Positions 1 through 9,400 of a stretch of 64,000 bases of DNA are shown piece by piece. The translations under genes were made by a program, and so were the position numbers. Origin of the DNA: Roseihalotalea indica (GTDB lineage: Bacteria > Bacteroidota > Bacteroidia > Cytophagales > Cyclobacteriaceae). How positions within the stretch are numbered: position 1 is the first letter of the stretch; each line of letters begins with the position of its first letter. Below the pieces are notes generated by a model, which was given only the letters and a program-made list of their open reading frames with translations, did not search any database and had not been told where the DNA came from. The stretch is taken from NCBI RefSeq assembly GCF_022458895.1, contig NZ_JAINFL010000002.1, forward strand, positions 744,001 to 808,000, given 5' to 3'.

Positions 1-2
1 AA

Positions 3-122
3 GGTAATATTATTATTCCTGACCTTAATATATTGTATTACTACCATAACCGTTTGGAAGGGTACGATTTGCAACGTATACTCCATCCAAAGAAAAAGAA
101 ACTGTTTGAAGTCGTTGAATAA
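3..122 (+). CDS. C-terminal end of an unidentified upstream gene (partial)
   Basis: Reading from base 3, an open frame runs to a TAA at 120-122 and encodes the last 39 residues of a protein that begins outside the window. The tail is rich in aromatic residues, then basic (a KKKK run), and ends FEVVE. I do not recognise the family. It is preferred over the other frames because it reaches a stop just past the gpsA start, giving a short same-strand overlap typical of an operon. A link with gpsA is inferred from the overlap only. Confidence 0.5.
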   Translation, partial: GNIIIPDLNILYYYHNRLEGYDLQRILHPKKKKLFEVVE

Positions 123-1140
123 CCCTGTAGGAGTCATTGGGGCCGGTAGCTTTGGAACGGTCGTAGCTAATTTGCTTGCGCAAAATAGTGAGGTTCTGCT
201 TTATGCCCGCCGAGAAGAAGTAGTAGAAGAGATTATCCACGAGCGGCGTAGTGCCGGGTATAGTGTGCATGCCCGAGTAAAGGCTACTAATGATTTGGAA
301 GCGGTGGTAGAACAGTGTTCTGTACTGTTTCCAATTGTGGCTTCTTCCGGCTTCCGGGATACCATGCGTAGTTTGTCGCCCTATCTTCACCCTTATCATA
401 TCGTCATTCATGGCACCAAAGGGTTGGATGTCTCCGCAGAAACATCTTCTCCCCTTACGCGCGATCATGTAAAAACGATGAGTGAAGTCATTCGTGAAGA
501 AACGATTGCCGTGCGAATCGGCTGCCTGGCAGGCCCTAATCTGGCCCATGAGTTGGGCGAAGGGCAACCCGCGGCTACCGTTGTTGCTAGCCATTTTGAC
601 GAGGTTATTCAGACCGGACAACGTCTGCTTCGTAACGATTTGTTTCAGGTCTATGGTAACGATGATCTTATTGGAATTGAGCTGTGTGGTATTCTGAAAA
701 ATATTATTGCAATTGCATCAGGAGCTCTAAGTGGGCTCGGGCTGGGAGAAAATGCTCGAGCACTACTGATCAGCAGAGGGTTATGGGAAATGATGGCTAT
801 CGGTAAAGCACTGGGTGGCAACTCCGAAGCATTTATGGGGTTGGCCGGGGTGGGTGATCTGGTGGCAACCTGCTTCAGCACCCATAGTCGCAATTTTACG
901 GTAGGTTACCGGTTAGCCCAGGGAGAAACGCTGAGCGGTATTGTGCAGGACATGGAGGAAGTGGCCGAAGGTGTGAACACGACCCGGGTTGTGAAACAAC
1001 TGACGGATTACTACCAGGTTCCAGCTCCTATTACTCGTATGCTTCATCGGATGTTGTTCGAAGACTTACCCGCCCGACGAGCTTTAGAAGGTTTAATGAA
1101 AATCCCGCTGGGAGAAGGAGAAGATGTAGGCATCTTATAA
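106..1140 (+). CDS. gpsA: NAD(P)-dependent glycerol-3-phosphate dehydrogenase
   Basis: Cytoplasmic enzyme that reduces dihydroxyacetone phosphate to sn-glycerol-3-phosphate, the backbone for phospholipids. The 344-residue protein has the usual family length. The N-terminal Rossmann motif GAGSFG is at 12-17, the conserved GTKG at 103-106, AGPNLAHE around 142-149, an active-site lysine candidate in LKN (K198), and the family signature GDLVATC followed by SRN near 250-263. No ATG lies before the Rossmann motif. The likely starts are TTG at 106 or TTG at 115, both inside the end of the preceding gene, so translation is probably coupled to it. A hairpin at 1145-1171 follows the stop. The function is confident; the exact start is not. 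Confidence 0.95.
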   Translation: MKSLNNPVGVIGAGSFGTVVANLLAQNSEVLLYARREEVVEEIIHERRSAGYSVHARVKATNDLEAVVEQCSVLFPIVASSGFRDTMRSLSPYLHPYHIVIHGTKGLDVSAETSSPLTRDHVKTMSEVIREETIAVRIGCLAGPNLAHELGEGQPAATVVASHFDEVIQTGQRLLRNDLFQVYGNDDLIGIELCGILKNIIAIASGALSGLGLGENARALLISRGLWEMMAIGKALGGNSEAFMGLAGVGDLVATCFSTHSRNFTVGYRLAQGETLSGIVQDMEEVAEGVNTTRVVKQLTDYYQVPAPITRMLHRMLFEDLPARRALEGLMKIPLGEGEDVGIL

Positions 1141-1144
1141 AAAA

Positions 1145-1171
1145 ATAGCCACCCGGTTTGCGAGTGGCTAT
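1145..1171. terminator. Hairpin between convergent gpsA and the OmpA-family gene
   Basis: ATAGCCAC and its complement, extended to about ten pairs with one mismatch, form a stem around a short loop. An A-run lies on the left and a weak T-rich stretch on the right. It lies between two convergent stops, so it may terminate both transcripts, more convincingly the leftward one. Confidence 0.6.
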
Positions 1172-1190
1172 CTTATTGCTTGTCTCTGAT

Positions 1191-3536
1191 TTATTTATTT
1201 AAATCTACTAACCGGATTTCTACCCGGCGGCTTTCTTCAGCACTCACTTTTACCGCTTCAGAGGCCCCATGTCCACGAGCCAGAATACGTCGCCGGACAA
1301 TGCCCCGCTGGTTAAAGAAAGTTAGTACCTCAATGGCTCGCTCATTCGAGAGCCGGTTGTTAGTTTCCGCATCTCCCTCCGGTGAAGCATAACCTGTGAT
1401 CTCAATGCCCAGATCGGCATGCTTTTTCAAAGGATCGAGAATCTTGGTAAGCGTTTCGGCATACGAGTCATCAATATGGCTGTCACCCACCGAGAAGTAA
1501 ACCTTATACGTTTCGTTTAGCAGCGATTTATCATAGTTAGATGCCGCAACCTTCTGATTCTTTTGCTTAATAGCTTCTTCAGTAACATAAAAGGTAGGGA
1601 GAGTATAAACAGTCTCATTACCAACTTTTTTAGCTACCAGATTATCCTCACCAGTTTCATCATAGAAATACGATACACCGGCTGCTTCTAGTTTCTCCGT
1701 ATCCAGCGCATCAAAATTTACATCCTCAATAGGGCTTGTTTTATACATCAGATCCAAGAGGTAATTATAAGCCGCAGTATCCGTTGAGGCAATAATAGAC
1801 TCCATCATATCATACAGATCCAGACTATCATTTTGCACTAGCATGGCTTCATTGGCTACTCTTACTGATTTCTCTTTAGAATTTTTAATATCGAAAAAAG
1901 CGTTTTTTACTGATATTTCCTGTCCTACAATTACATCAAACTGCTTGATGGGCTTCAGCACAATTTCCTGATACAACTCGTAAAAGTTCGTTTGATTCGG
2001 GATATTAACATTAACAGTATAAGGCAAATACCCTTCGGATTCTATGATGAGGTCGTAGTTTCTGCCGGGAGGTAAAATGATCAGATAGTTACCGCTACCT
2101 GCACTAGGGCTATACACATAATCTACTTTTTGGCTGGCTTCTACATCCACTACCTTAATTTTGGTAGGAATGGGCTTAGGCTCAGTTTCTCCAGCTAATA
2201 TTCGCCCCTTAATTAGCGTAAGCGGAATATTAGCCTCGCTATCTGGCATCTCAAAATAATAGATATCCTGACCACCCTTGCCTCCTTTTCGCTCAGAAGA
2301 GAAGTAGCCGATTTTGCCATTGGCAGTTAACGTAAAGTAGTTATCATCTGTTGGAGTATTAATAGGATACCCCAGATTCTCAGGAGTACTCCAGTTGCCA
2401 CCAACAAAATGAGACTTGAAAATATCATTCCCTCCCATGGTATTGTGCCCATTAGAAGTAAAGAACAGTGTACGGCTGTCGGGGTGGATAAAAGGAGCAT
2501 CTTCGTCGTATTCGGTATTAACCTCAGGGCCAAGGTTAACAGGTTTTCCCCAGCTGCCATCAGCTTGCTTCTCAGCTTTATAGATATCCATACCACCTAG
2601 TCCATCTGGGCGATTGCTGGCAAAATAAATAGTTCTCCCGTTAGGAGTCATACTAGCCGTTGTCTCCAGATAGCGCGAATTAATAGTGTTTCCTAAGGTA
2701 ACTGGGTTAGACCAGCCCTTATCGGTATTTTGAATGCTATAGATGCTTCCCGAGTTATTATCTCCGCCAATAAACACCAACATTTCCCGTCCATCGGGTG
2801 AAATACCCGCCGTACCTAAAGGGGCACTCGTTTTCAGGTTCAATGGTTGAGGGCTTTCCCATTGTCCGGAATTATTTTTTTGAGCAATATAAATCTGCTC
2901 TACAATACGTCCTTTTTCTTCTTTTACAGCGGTGTAAGCCAGCATGCTTTCATCGGCTGTAATAAGCGGATTGTATTCTGTATTATTACTGTTAATTGCC
3001 TGAAAGCTATTGATAACGATACTCTTCTTTTCGTTTAGCAGGAAAAGTGCATTTTTGCAGATTTCCAGCTGGCGGTTTACGTCCTTCAGTGCTTGTTTAT
3101 CATCAGCAGCCAACCCTTTCTTATAAGTTTCAAAAGATTTGATGGCTGGCTGGATTTGAATATCCCGATGATAAGTTTGCCCCAGATAGTAATGCACTTC
3201 GTTGGGAATATCGGCAGATGCCTGCTGGGCTTTGGCATATTCTAAATAAGACAATGCCTTATACTGATCTGCCAAATCTGTAGTTTGAGTGTAGCAAACT
3301 CCCAAACGATAATGCACTAAAGGATCGCTCACGCCATTTTCTACCGCTTGCTGATAGAGAGGAAGCGCTGCCTCGTAATTTTTAGCCAGAAGAAAGAATT
3401 TGTTTGCACGGTCAACCAATGCGTCGTCCGAACCTTGCGCCATTGTGGTGGCTGGCAGGAGTACTACTATAAGTAGCAATAGTGTCCAGGAGCGTAAGTG
3501 CAAGGTTAAACCTTGAAAGTTGGTAAAATTAAACAT
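1191..3536 (-). CDS. PorE-like OmpA protein: TPR, PD40 propeller, regulatory-like domain, OmpA
   Basis: Exported 781-residue protein. A signal peptide with a leucine-rich core ends near TMAQG. TPR-like helices follow at about 35-165, then WD40/PD40-type propeller blades at 188-430 (repeated FxSN..GGxDIY units), a carboxypeptidase-regulatory-like beta domain at 440-530, and an OmpA/MotB peptidoglycan-binding domain at 678-781 with the NRLSNERA motif. This domain order is that of PorE of the type IX secretion system and of related Bacteroidota proteins coded near PorP/SprF genes. The role inferred is anchoring an outer-membrane complex to peptidoglycan. An ATG at 3572 would add 12 polar residues; the ATG at 3536 places the signal peptide better. 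A true PorE and a paralogue serving one adhesin cannot be told apart here. Confidence 0.85.
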   Translation of the reverse strand: MFNFTNFQGLTLHLRSWTLLLLIVVLLPATTMAQGSDDALVDRANKFFLLAKNYEAALPLYQQAVENGVSDPLVHYRLGVCYTQTTDLADQYKALSYLEYAKAQQASADIPNEVHYYLGQTYHRDIQIQPAIKSFETYKKGLAADDKQALKDVNRQLEICKNALFLLNEKKSIVINSFQAINSNNTEYNPLITADESMLAYTAVKEEKGRIVEQIYIAQKNNSGQWESPQPLNLKTSAPLGTAGISPDGREMLVFIGGDNNSGSIYSIQNTDKGWSNPVTLGNTINSRYLETTASMTPNGRTIYFASNRPDGLGGMDIYKAEKQADGSWGKPVNLGPEVNTEYDEDAPFIHPDSRTLFFTSNGHNTMGGNDIFKSHFVGGNWSTPENLGYPINTPTDDNYFTLTANGKIGYFSSERKGGKGGQDIYYFEMPDSEANIPLTLIKGRILAGETEPKPIPTKIKVVDVEASQKVDYVYSPSAGSGNYLIILPPGRNYDLIIESEGYLPYTVNVNIPNQTNFYELYQEIVLKPIKQFDVIVGQEISVKNAFFDIKNSKEKSVRVANEAMLVQNDSLDLYDMMESIIASTDTAAYNYLLDLMYKTSPIEDVNFDALDTEKLEAAGVSYFYDETGEDNLVAKKVGNETVYTLPTFYVTEEAIKQKNQKVAASNYDKSLLNETYKVYFSVGDSHIDDSYAETLTKILDPLKKHADLGIEITGYASPEGDAETNNRLSNERAIEVLTFFNQRGIVRRRILARGHGASEAVKVSAEESRRVEIRLVDLNK

Positions 3537-3713
3537 TATACTCAGTGGTTTTCGATCAGTCCCTACAATCATATCTAGCAGATTTACTGGTGATTGGACC
3601 GGATATAATATACCCAGGAAATTTGCCCGAAAGCTAAAGAGATTTGGTAGTCAGGAAAAACTACTTTTTACGAAAACGCAGACATGTAATTTTTTGAGAT
3701 ACAATGCGCAGAA

Positions 3714-4967
3714 CTACGAGCGAGAAAGTACTGTTTCGCGGCGGATTGCCCTCAGGCGCTCCAGCAAAGGCGGATGTGAATAGTGGAAGAACACATACCA
3801 GTTGTGCGGAAGCAGGTTGCTCATATTATGGGCCGAGAGTTTTTTGAGCGCTGTTTGTAGTGGTCCGCCACCATACGTATGAGTAGCATAAGCATCAGCC
3901 TCAAACTCATTTTTACGGCTAATAACATTCATAAGCAAGCCGGTAAGCGTGCTGATAGGCGAATACAAAATGCCAAATGCTATCAGGTTAAGATGGATGG
4001 ATAATTGCTGCCCACCCAAAGCGAAGGAAAGCTCTTCGTTGAATAGCAGTAAGGATAAGACGTACAGCGTGAACCCAACCTGAAAAACAGACATAAGTAA
4101 GCCGGAGATAATATGTTTCTTTTTGTAATGGCCTACTTCATGAGCAATAATAGCTACCAGTTCTTCCGTGCTATGTTGCTCAATAAGGGTATCGTAAAGC
4201 ACCACCTTCTTTTTACTGCCCAGGCCGGAAAAAAATGCATTGGATTTGCTGGAACGCTTAGAGCCATCAATTACATAAACATTGGTTATCGGAAAGCTGA
4301 CTTTTTGCGCATAGCTGGTAATAGCCTCCTTTAACCCACCTTCTTCCAGCGGGGTAAGTTTATTGAACATTGGCACAAAGATGCTGGTGTAGAATATATT
4401 AAGCAGTACCATAATGACCGTAGCAACTCCCCAGAAATAAAGCCAGAACTGCTCACCCAATTCCATGACCAGGTATAAGAATGTTCCGATAATCAACCCG
4501 CCCAGTAAAGCAGTAAGTGCATACCCCTTTAGTTTATCCTGAAAGAAGAGGCGAGGTGTCATTTTATTAAAACCAAACTTCTCTTCTATCACGAAAGTAT
4601 GATAAAGTTGAAATGGCAAATTAATTAAATCAGAGGCTATAAAAAGCACCCCAAAATATACTAGTGATAAGGTAACAGGGTATTCTATCCAACTGCGTAA
4701 CTGATCATCAAGCCAGCCGAAGAGGCCACTAAGTAGCAATACCACGGAGACTACAAACCCAAAAGTAGCGGTAATAGCGCCAAAGCGATCATTTGCCTGC
4801 TGATATTCCAGCGAACGCTGGTAACGGGCTTCGTCATAAACCCCTTTAAGTTCCTCAGGCAGATCGTGTTTTTTGTTTTGGCGATTAAGATAATCCAGCA
4901 CCCGCTCAATCATAAAATTGACCGTGAGGATAGTAAGAATGATAAATAGAATTAGTTGTGCTTCCAT
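3714..4967 (-). CDS. M48 family metallopeptidase, Ste24/CAAX-protease-like
   Basis: Integral-membrane zinc protease of 417 residues. HEVGH lies at 276-280 and the downstream EFEAD motif supplies the third zinc ligand at E356. The C-terminal SHPP..ER signature, several hydrophobic segments and a full N-terminal membrane domain resemble Ste24 rather than the shorter HtpX. Bacteria lack farnesylated CAAX proteins, so the substrate is unknown; membrane-protein quality control is the usual guess. The ATG at 4967 is preferred to an upstream TTG. It sits between a PorE-like gene and a porP/sprF-like gene on the same strand, which suggests, but does not show, a role with those envelope proteins. Confidence 0.9.
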   Translation of the reverse strand: MEAQLILFIILTILTVNFMIERVLDYLNRQNKKHDLPEELKGVYDEARYQRSLEYQQANDRFGAITATFGFVVSVVLLLSGLFGWLDDQLRSWIEYPVTLSLVYFGVLFIASDLINLPFQLYHTFVIEEKFGFNKMTPRLFFQDKLKGYALTALLGGLIIGTFLYLVMELGEQFWLYFWGVATVIMVLLNIFYTSIFVPMFNKLTPLEEGGLKEAITSYAQKVSFPITNVYVIDGSKRSSKSNAFFSGLGSKKKVVLYDTLIEQHSTEELVAIIAHEVGHYKKKHIISGLLMSVFQVGFTLYVLSLLLFNEELSFALGGQQLSIHLNLIAFGILYSPISTLTGLLMNVISRKNEFEADAYATHTYGGGPLQTALKKLSAHNMSNLLPHNWYVFFHYSHPPLLERLRAIRRETVLSRS

Positions 4968-4983
4968 AACCAAAAACAAACGT

Positions 4984-4991
4984 CAAATCTA
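4984..4991 (-). promoter_or_regulatory. Possible -7 element for the M48 protease gene
   Basis: Read leftward this is TAGATTTG, an exact match to the Bacteroidota -7 consensus TAnnTTTG, 17 bases before the chosen ATG. No convincing TTTG lies 19-21 bases further upstream, so the call rests on one half of the promoter. Confidence 0.3.
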
Positions 4992-5085
4992 CCAAAAAAA
5001 TTTGCTTGACACTTAAAAGCAGATATTTTGAGTGCTCTAAACACTCTACTATTTAGACACAACAATCCTCCAACACAGACATGCG

Positions 5086-6111
5086 CTAAAACTTAGGGCA
5101 GGGTATTTTCATAATACTGCGAGGCGGTTTGCGCGGATCGCGTAGGGAGAAATGATATACCAGAGATACCTCGTGTGCCCCGCCACTTTGTATGCCTAAG
5201 CCTGAAATGGTATAGTCAAAGCTGTAACCAATATTCAGATCATTTATTAGAAGGCCCAGCAGCAGAATCACCGACTCGTTGTTCGGGAAATTTTCTAATT
5301 GTGGAACGGGTATACCTCTGTACCAAAGACCGACAACGAGAGGTTCATAAGTAAGATATGTACCCAGGTCTAGCTGGTCAAAATTGCCTTGCCGCTTATA
5401 CTGGGCAGTTGGGGTAACACTACGTTCTCGTCCTTTTTCATCTTCGCCTACCCGGCCAAAGCCTGAAGGAAGCATAATGCGGTATCCACCGTGAAACGAA
5501 TGCTTCATCTGCAAACGGCTTACCTCACCAGTAATTGATTGGTTTGGGGTGGTAACATGTCCGGCTGAGTAGCCAAAGTAGAAATTATCACTATATAGAA
5601 TCCCACCCAAGGTCAGATCAAAGAAAGATTTACTAAGGCCTGTATTCAGATTTTCACCCGTAACCGGGGAAATCACGCCGGAATCATCCAGCTGATCGCC
5701 AAATAAAAGCTTATCAAAATTTAAATCCCGGTTATAGAAGGCGGCCTGCACCCCAGGGCGAAAAGTCAGATTGTCGGTCAGGCGCAACTGATAAGCGTAT
5801 TGTAATCCTACACTAATAGATTGTAAGCCGGATAAGCCTTCCCGGTCGCCGGTAATAATTGCTCCTACGCCACTGTTATAATCTTCAAAGAAGTGATCAA
5901 AGTAAACTGAAGCTGTGGTGAAATTAGCATCCAACGAAGGCCATTGGCTACGAAAATTAAGACCAGCCCGGCTTAGCTCGGTAGAGCCGGCAAAGGCGGG
6001 GTTTAGATATAATGGAGCCGCGTAATACTGCGAAAACTGCGGATCCTGCGCCTGCGCGGATTGAGATAATAGCCAAAGAGCGCCAGCAAGAAGTAAAACT
6101 ACACGTCGCAT
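5086..6111 (-). CDS. PorP/SprF family type IX secretion-associated outer membrane protein
   Basis: Outer-membrane beta-barrel protein of 341 residues. A signal peptide ending in AQA is followed directly by the family's hallmark start, DPQFSQYYAAPLYLNPAFAG. The rest consists of alternating beta-strand segments, with late motifs for a cohesive barrel (LLINDLNIGYSFDYTISGLG), and the family's usual length. Members pair with large CHU_C-tailed adhesins and help their export or surface attachment; SprF with SprB in Flavobacterium johnsoniae is the studied case. The adhesin-like gene starting at 6482 is divergent and is the obvious partner. The ATG at 6111 fits the signal peptide; an upstream in-frame GTG at 6144 does not. 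A strong consensus promoter lies about 110 bases upstream. Confidence 0.9.
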   Translation of the reverse strand: MRRVVLLLAGALWLLSQSAQAQDPQFSQYYAAPLYLNPAFAGSTELSRAGLNFRSQWPSLDANFTTASVYFDHFFEDYNSGVGAIITGDREGLSGLQSISVGLQYAYQLRLTDNLTFRPGVQAAFYNRDLNFDKLLFGDQLDDSGVISPVTGENLNTGLSKSFFDLTLGGILYSDNFYFGYSAGHVTTPNQSITGEVSRLQMKHSFHGGYRIMLPSGFGRVGEDEKGRERSVTPTAQYKRQGNFDQLDLGTYLTYEPLVVGLWYRGIPVPQLENFPNNESVILLLGLLINDLNIGYSFDYTISGLGIQSGGAHEVSLVYHFSLRDPRKPPRSIMKIPCPKF

Positions 6112-6481
6112 GCCCCTGAATTCTAGTAATATAGTATCGGTCACCTGTTTTCAGTAAAAGCGTATAAATACATAAATTATTGTGAAAAGGACAACTTTTC
6201 GTTGCACGTTCAAAGATAGAACATTCCCCTCTCGGTAGATAAGGGGCTTCAAAGGAATATATTACAAAGGCAGAGAAGTTCCCTTTTTTATTTCCCTTTG
6301 TGTATTTGCCGTAAAATATCCGTTCTTTTCTTGCTTTTGTACTACAGCCGACGTAGCAAAACGGTGTATAACATACTAAAACGTAGAAAGCACGTTATTT
6401 GCTTACATCGTGCATGAAATGCATGGTTTTTTCGTTACTCTCATACATATATCTTCGCATACCAAGCAAGCAAAGGCTATT
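6112..6481. other. Divergent intergenic region between porP/sprF-like and adhesin genes
   Basis: This 370-base stretch holds no convincing gene. It contains a near-perfect leftward promoter (6221-6253) and must hold the rightward promoter of the adhesin gene. For the latter I see only a weak candidate, TGCTTTTG at 6332-6339, without a properly spaced upstream TTTG. Confidence 0.5.
6221..6253 (-). promoter_or_regulatory. Bacteroidota-type promoter for the PorP/SprF gene
   Basis: On the minus strand TTTG (6253-6250) and TATCTTTG (6228-6221) are separated by 21 bases, matching the Bacteroidota sigma-A consensus TTTG / TAnnTTTG. Transcription would begin near 6213, giving a leader of about 100 bases before the ATG at 6111. 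Confidence 0.55.
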
Positions 6482-9400
6482 ATGGGGAACCAAAACAAAC
6501 ATATTTATACAGGCTTATTAATCCTGTTGGTGCTCAGTTGTGTCGCCAACACCTTCGGGCAGGGCCGTTCCGATAACTTCTGGATTTTCGGCAGCACCGG
6601 ACAGGGCCTGCAATTCGGGCTTAGTGACGACTCATTAACCGACAACACAATTCCTACCGAAACTTTGGGCAATGCTGGAAGTGCGGTAGCTGTTGACCCG
6701 ATTACCGGCGATATTTATTTCTATACCGACGGAAGTGTGCTGTATGATGGACAAGGACAGACCATTCCGGGGCTGGATATTGGCAATGGCACGGGTAACC
6801 AACCGGTAGTGATTGTACCCATGCCCGGTGACGATATTATTGATGGTGTACGCGAATACTACGCTTTCGTAAATGACGGTGGTACCTTATATTATTACAC
6901 CATTCTGGTAGACCTAACAGGAGGAGGATATCCAAGCGTTACAGTAGACAACGGCCCTACCGACCTGGGTATTTCTAATGTAGCTCCGGGAATGACGGTG
7001 GTACCAAGTGCTGATGGTAGCACCTATTATATAGTAACCCAGGAAGCTGGCACTCCAAATTTTCAGGTTATTGATGCCGCCACTCTTACTCCAACATTAG
7101 TAACTACTGCACCTGATATTACCGCGCCATTTGCAGCAACGAATATGGAATACAGCCCAGCTACCGGGCAATTGGCAGTAGCGTACGGCGGAGGAGTGCA
7201 TGTGTTGAATACTGATGGAGCAGGCGGCTTATCCTTTAGCGAAACGGTGGGTACTGGTCCTGCAGTAAACGATGTGGCCTGGTCGCGCGATGGTTCCAAA
7301 CTCTACTATAGTACTGGAGCCACAATCTTCCAGCACGACTTTACTAGCGGAACGTTTGCCATTGTGCCTGGGGTGACCGGCAATGGCAGTTTTGGCTTGC
7401 AGCAAGGCCCAGATGGCAGTGTATATCATTTATACGAAACAGCCGGAGGCGAATATCATTTAGGTCGCATCACGATGGCAGATAGTGCCGCCACGCTGGT
7501 TACCTACGAAAACGAATTGCTGAATGGGGCAAATTTTGGTGGCTCTCAATTTCCCCAGGTAGCCTACGCTGCCCAGGGTGATCTTGTGTTTAATGTGCAG
7601 CAAATCGGGCAATGCACGAACAACCCGGTCCAGCTGATTCCTCAGTTTCCTGAGGGCACTCCTCAACCGGATAGTATCATTTGGGCACTTCCTAGCGGAG
7701 ATTTTAATGGGTTTAGTCCAGCCTTTACTCCTGAGGAGGCAGGAGGGAGCGTTCCAGTGGTAGCCTACTGGGGCGATTCAGCGGTATTTCAGGTTGTGCC
7801 TCTCAACTTGCAAGATTTTCAACTACAAATTCCGATTGTACAAGATACCACCATTTGCCCCGGTGACTCAACCATACTTTGTGCGGCTCCCGAAAGTGGG
7901 CAAGGTCAGGGGGGGCAACAGCCTGGTGGCGGTGGAGTTAGCATTCCCGGTGTGGGTGGAGGTGATAGCTGCGACCCGGGCAATTACACGTACTTATGGA
8001 GCACTGGAGCTACTACTCCTGATATTACCGTTACCGAAGCCGGAGTCTACTGGGTGCTGGTATCCGATCCGCAAACCGGTTGCACTGCCTATGCAGAATC
8101 CAATGTGAAAGAATACCAGGTAGAAAACCAGACTTACAATGTGTGGTACTTTGGTAATGGGGCCGGTATTGATTTTAATAACCTCTATGACAATCCTAAT
8201 AACCCCGACGATAACGGCGATGGTGAAGATAATGATGGTCAGGTAGTGGCCGTTTCTGGTGGGCAATCAACAGCTCCTGAAGGAGTTGAGGCAATATCGG
8301 ATGCTAACGGTGATGGCTTATTTTACACGGACGGGCATACTTTATATTTTGTCAATAATGGTAATCATTCAGAGGTTCCGGATGCCACTGGAGTACCTGC
8401 AGATCTTACCGCCGGAACAACAGGTTCCGCTACGATGGTTGGTATGGTGCAGATACCGGGCACGGATGCCTCATACTACATTTTTACGGCTACTCCGGTA
8501 GAAGAAGGTGGCTACGCGCTCCGTTACGCTACCGTAAACCTGAATGGACTTAACCCATTAACCGGACAACCGGGGCCGGTGGTTACCTCCAGCAATAACG
8601 TATTATTTGTTCGCAGCACCGAGCGTATCTCTATTCAGGGAGGGCGCGGTGGTCCGGCTACCCTCATTGTGCACGAGTACGGTAACAATAACTTCCGGGC
8701 TTACTCTATTACCGAGCAGGGAATTGGTACCCCGGTTGTTTCATCCGTAGGCTCCAACCATGATCTTACTGTGGCGGAGGACGCGCAAGGCTACATTAAG
8801 TTTGGCGGTGACAGTACCGGAACCATCGTGGGTGTTGTGGCTGATAATCGGGTAGAACTGTTCAATTTTGATCAGGCAACCCTGGAAATGACCGATCCTA
8901 CGGTGGTCGATTTTTCTTCAGTAGGTGCCCAACCCTACGGTATTGAGTTCCAAACAGATTCTACCGGAAACACCGTAGTGATTGTCTCTACTGACAATGG
9001 CATTTATGTAGCCAGCGTAGATCGCCCGCTGGAAGAAGGAAGTATTATTAATATTTCCCCCGTCAGTAACGCTACCGGAGTATTCGGAGCCATTCAGCAA
9101 GGGCCGGATGGACAGGTGTATGTGGCGCAGGATGGGGCTACGTCCTTAGGTACTGTGTCAGGAAACCCGAATGACCCTACCAGCTATACGTATCAGACTG
9201 ATCAGGTTGAGCTACCTAATGGGGCCACGGTCACTCGTGGTCTACCTAGCTATGTCAATCAGGGTGGAAACTCCTTTCCCGAACCTAACATTACCGTAGA
9301 TGATGCCTGCGTGGGCAACGAGACCATGTTCTCTGCTCAAGGTCGCGACGATGTCATTGAAACTTACGACTGGGTGATTGTTCGCCTGAATGAAGATGGC

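Noticed and set aside
6332..6339. TGCTTTTG as the adhesin promoter -7 element
   Set aside because: It differs from TAnnTTTG at the second base and the nearest TTTG elements are 23 and 31 bases upstream.
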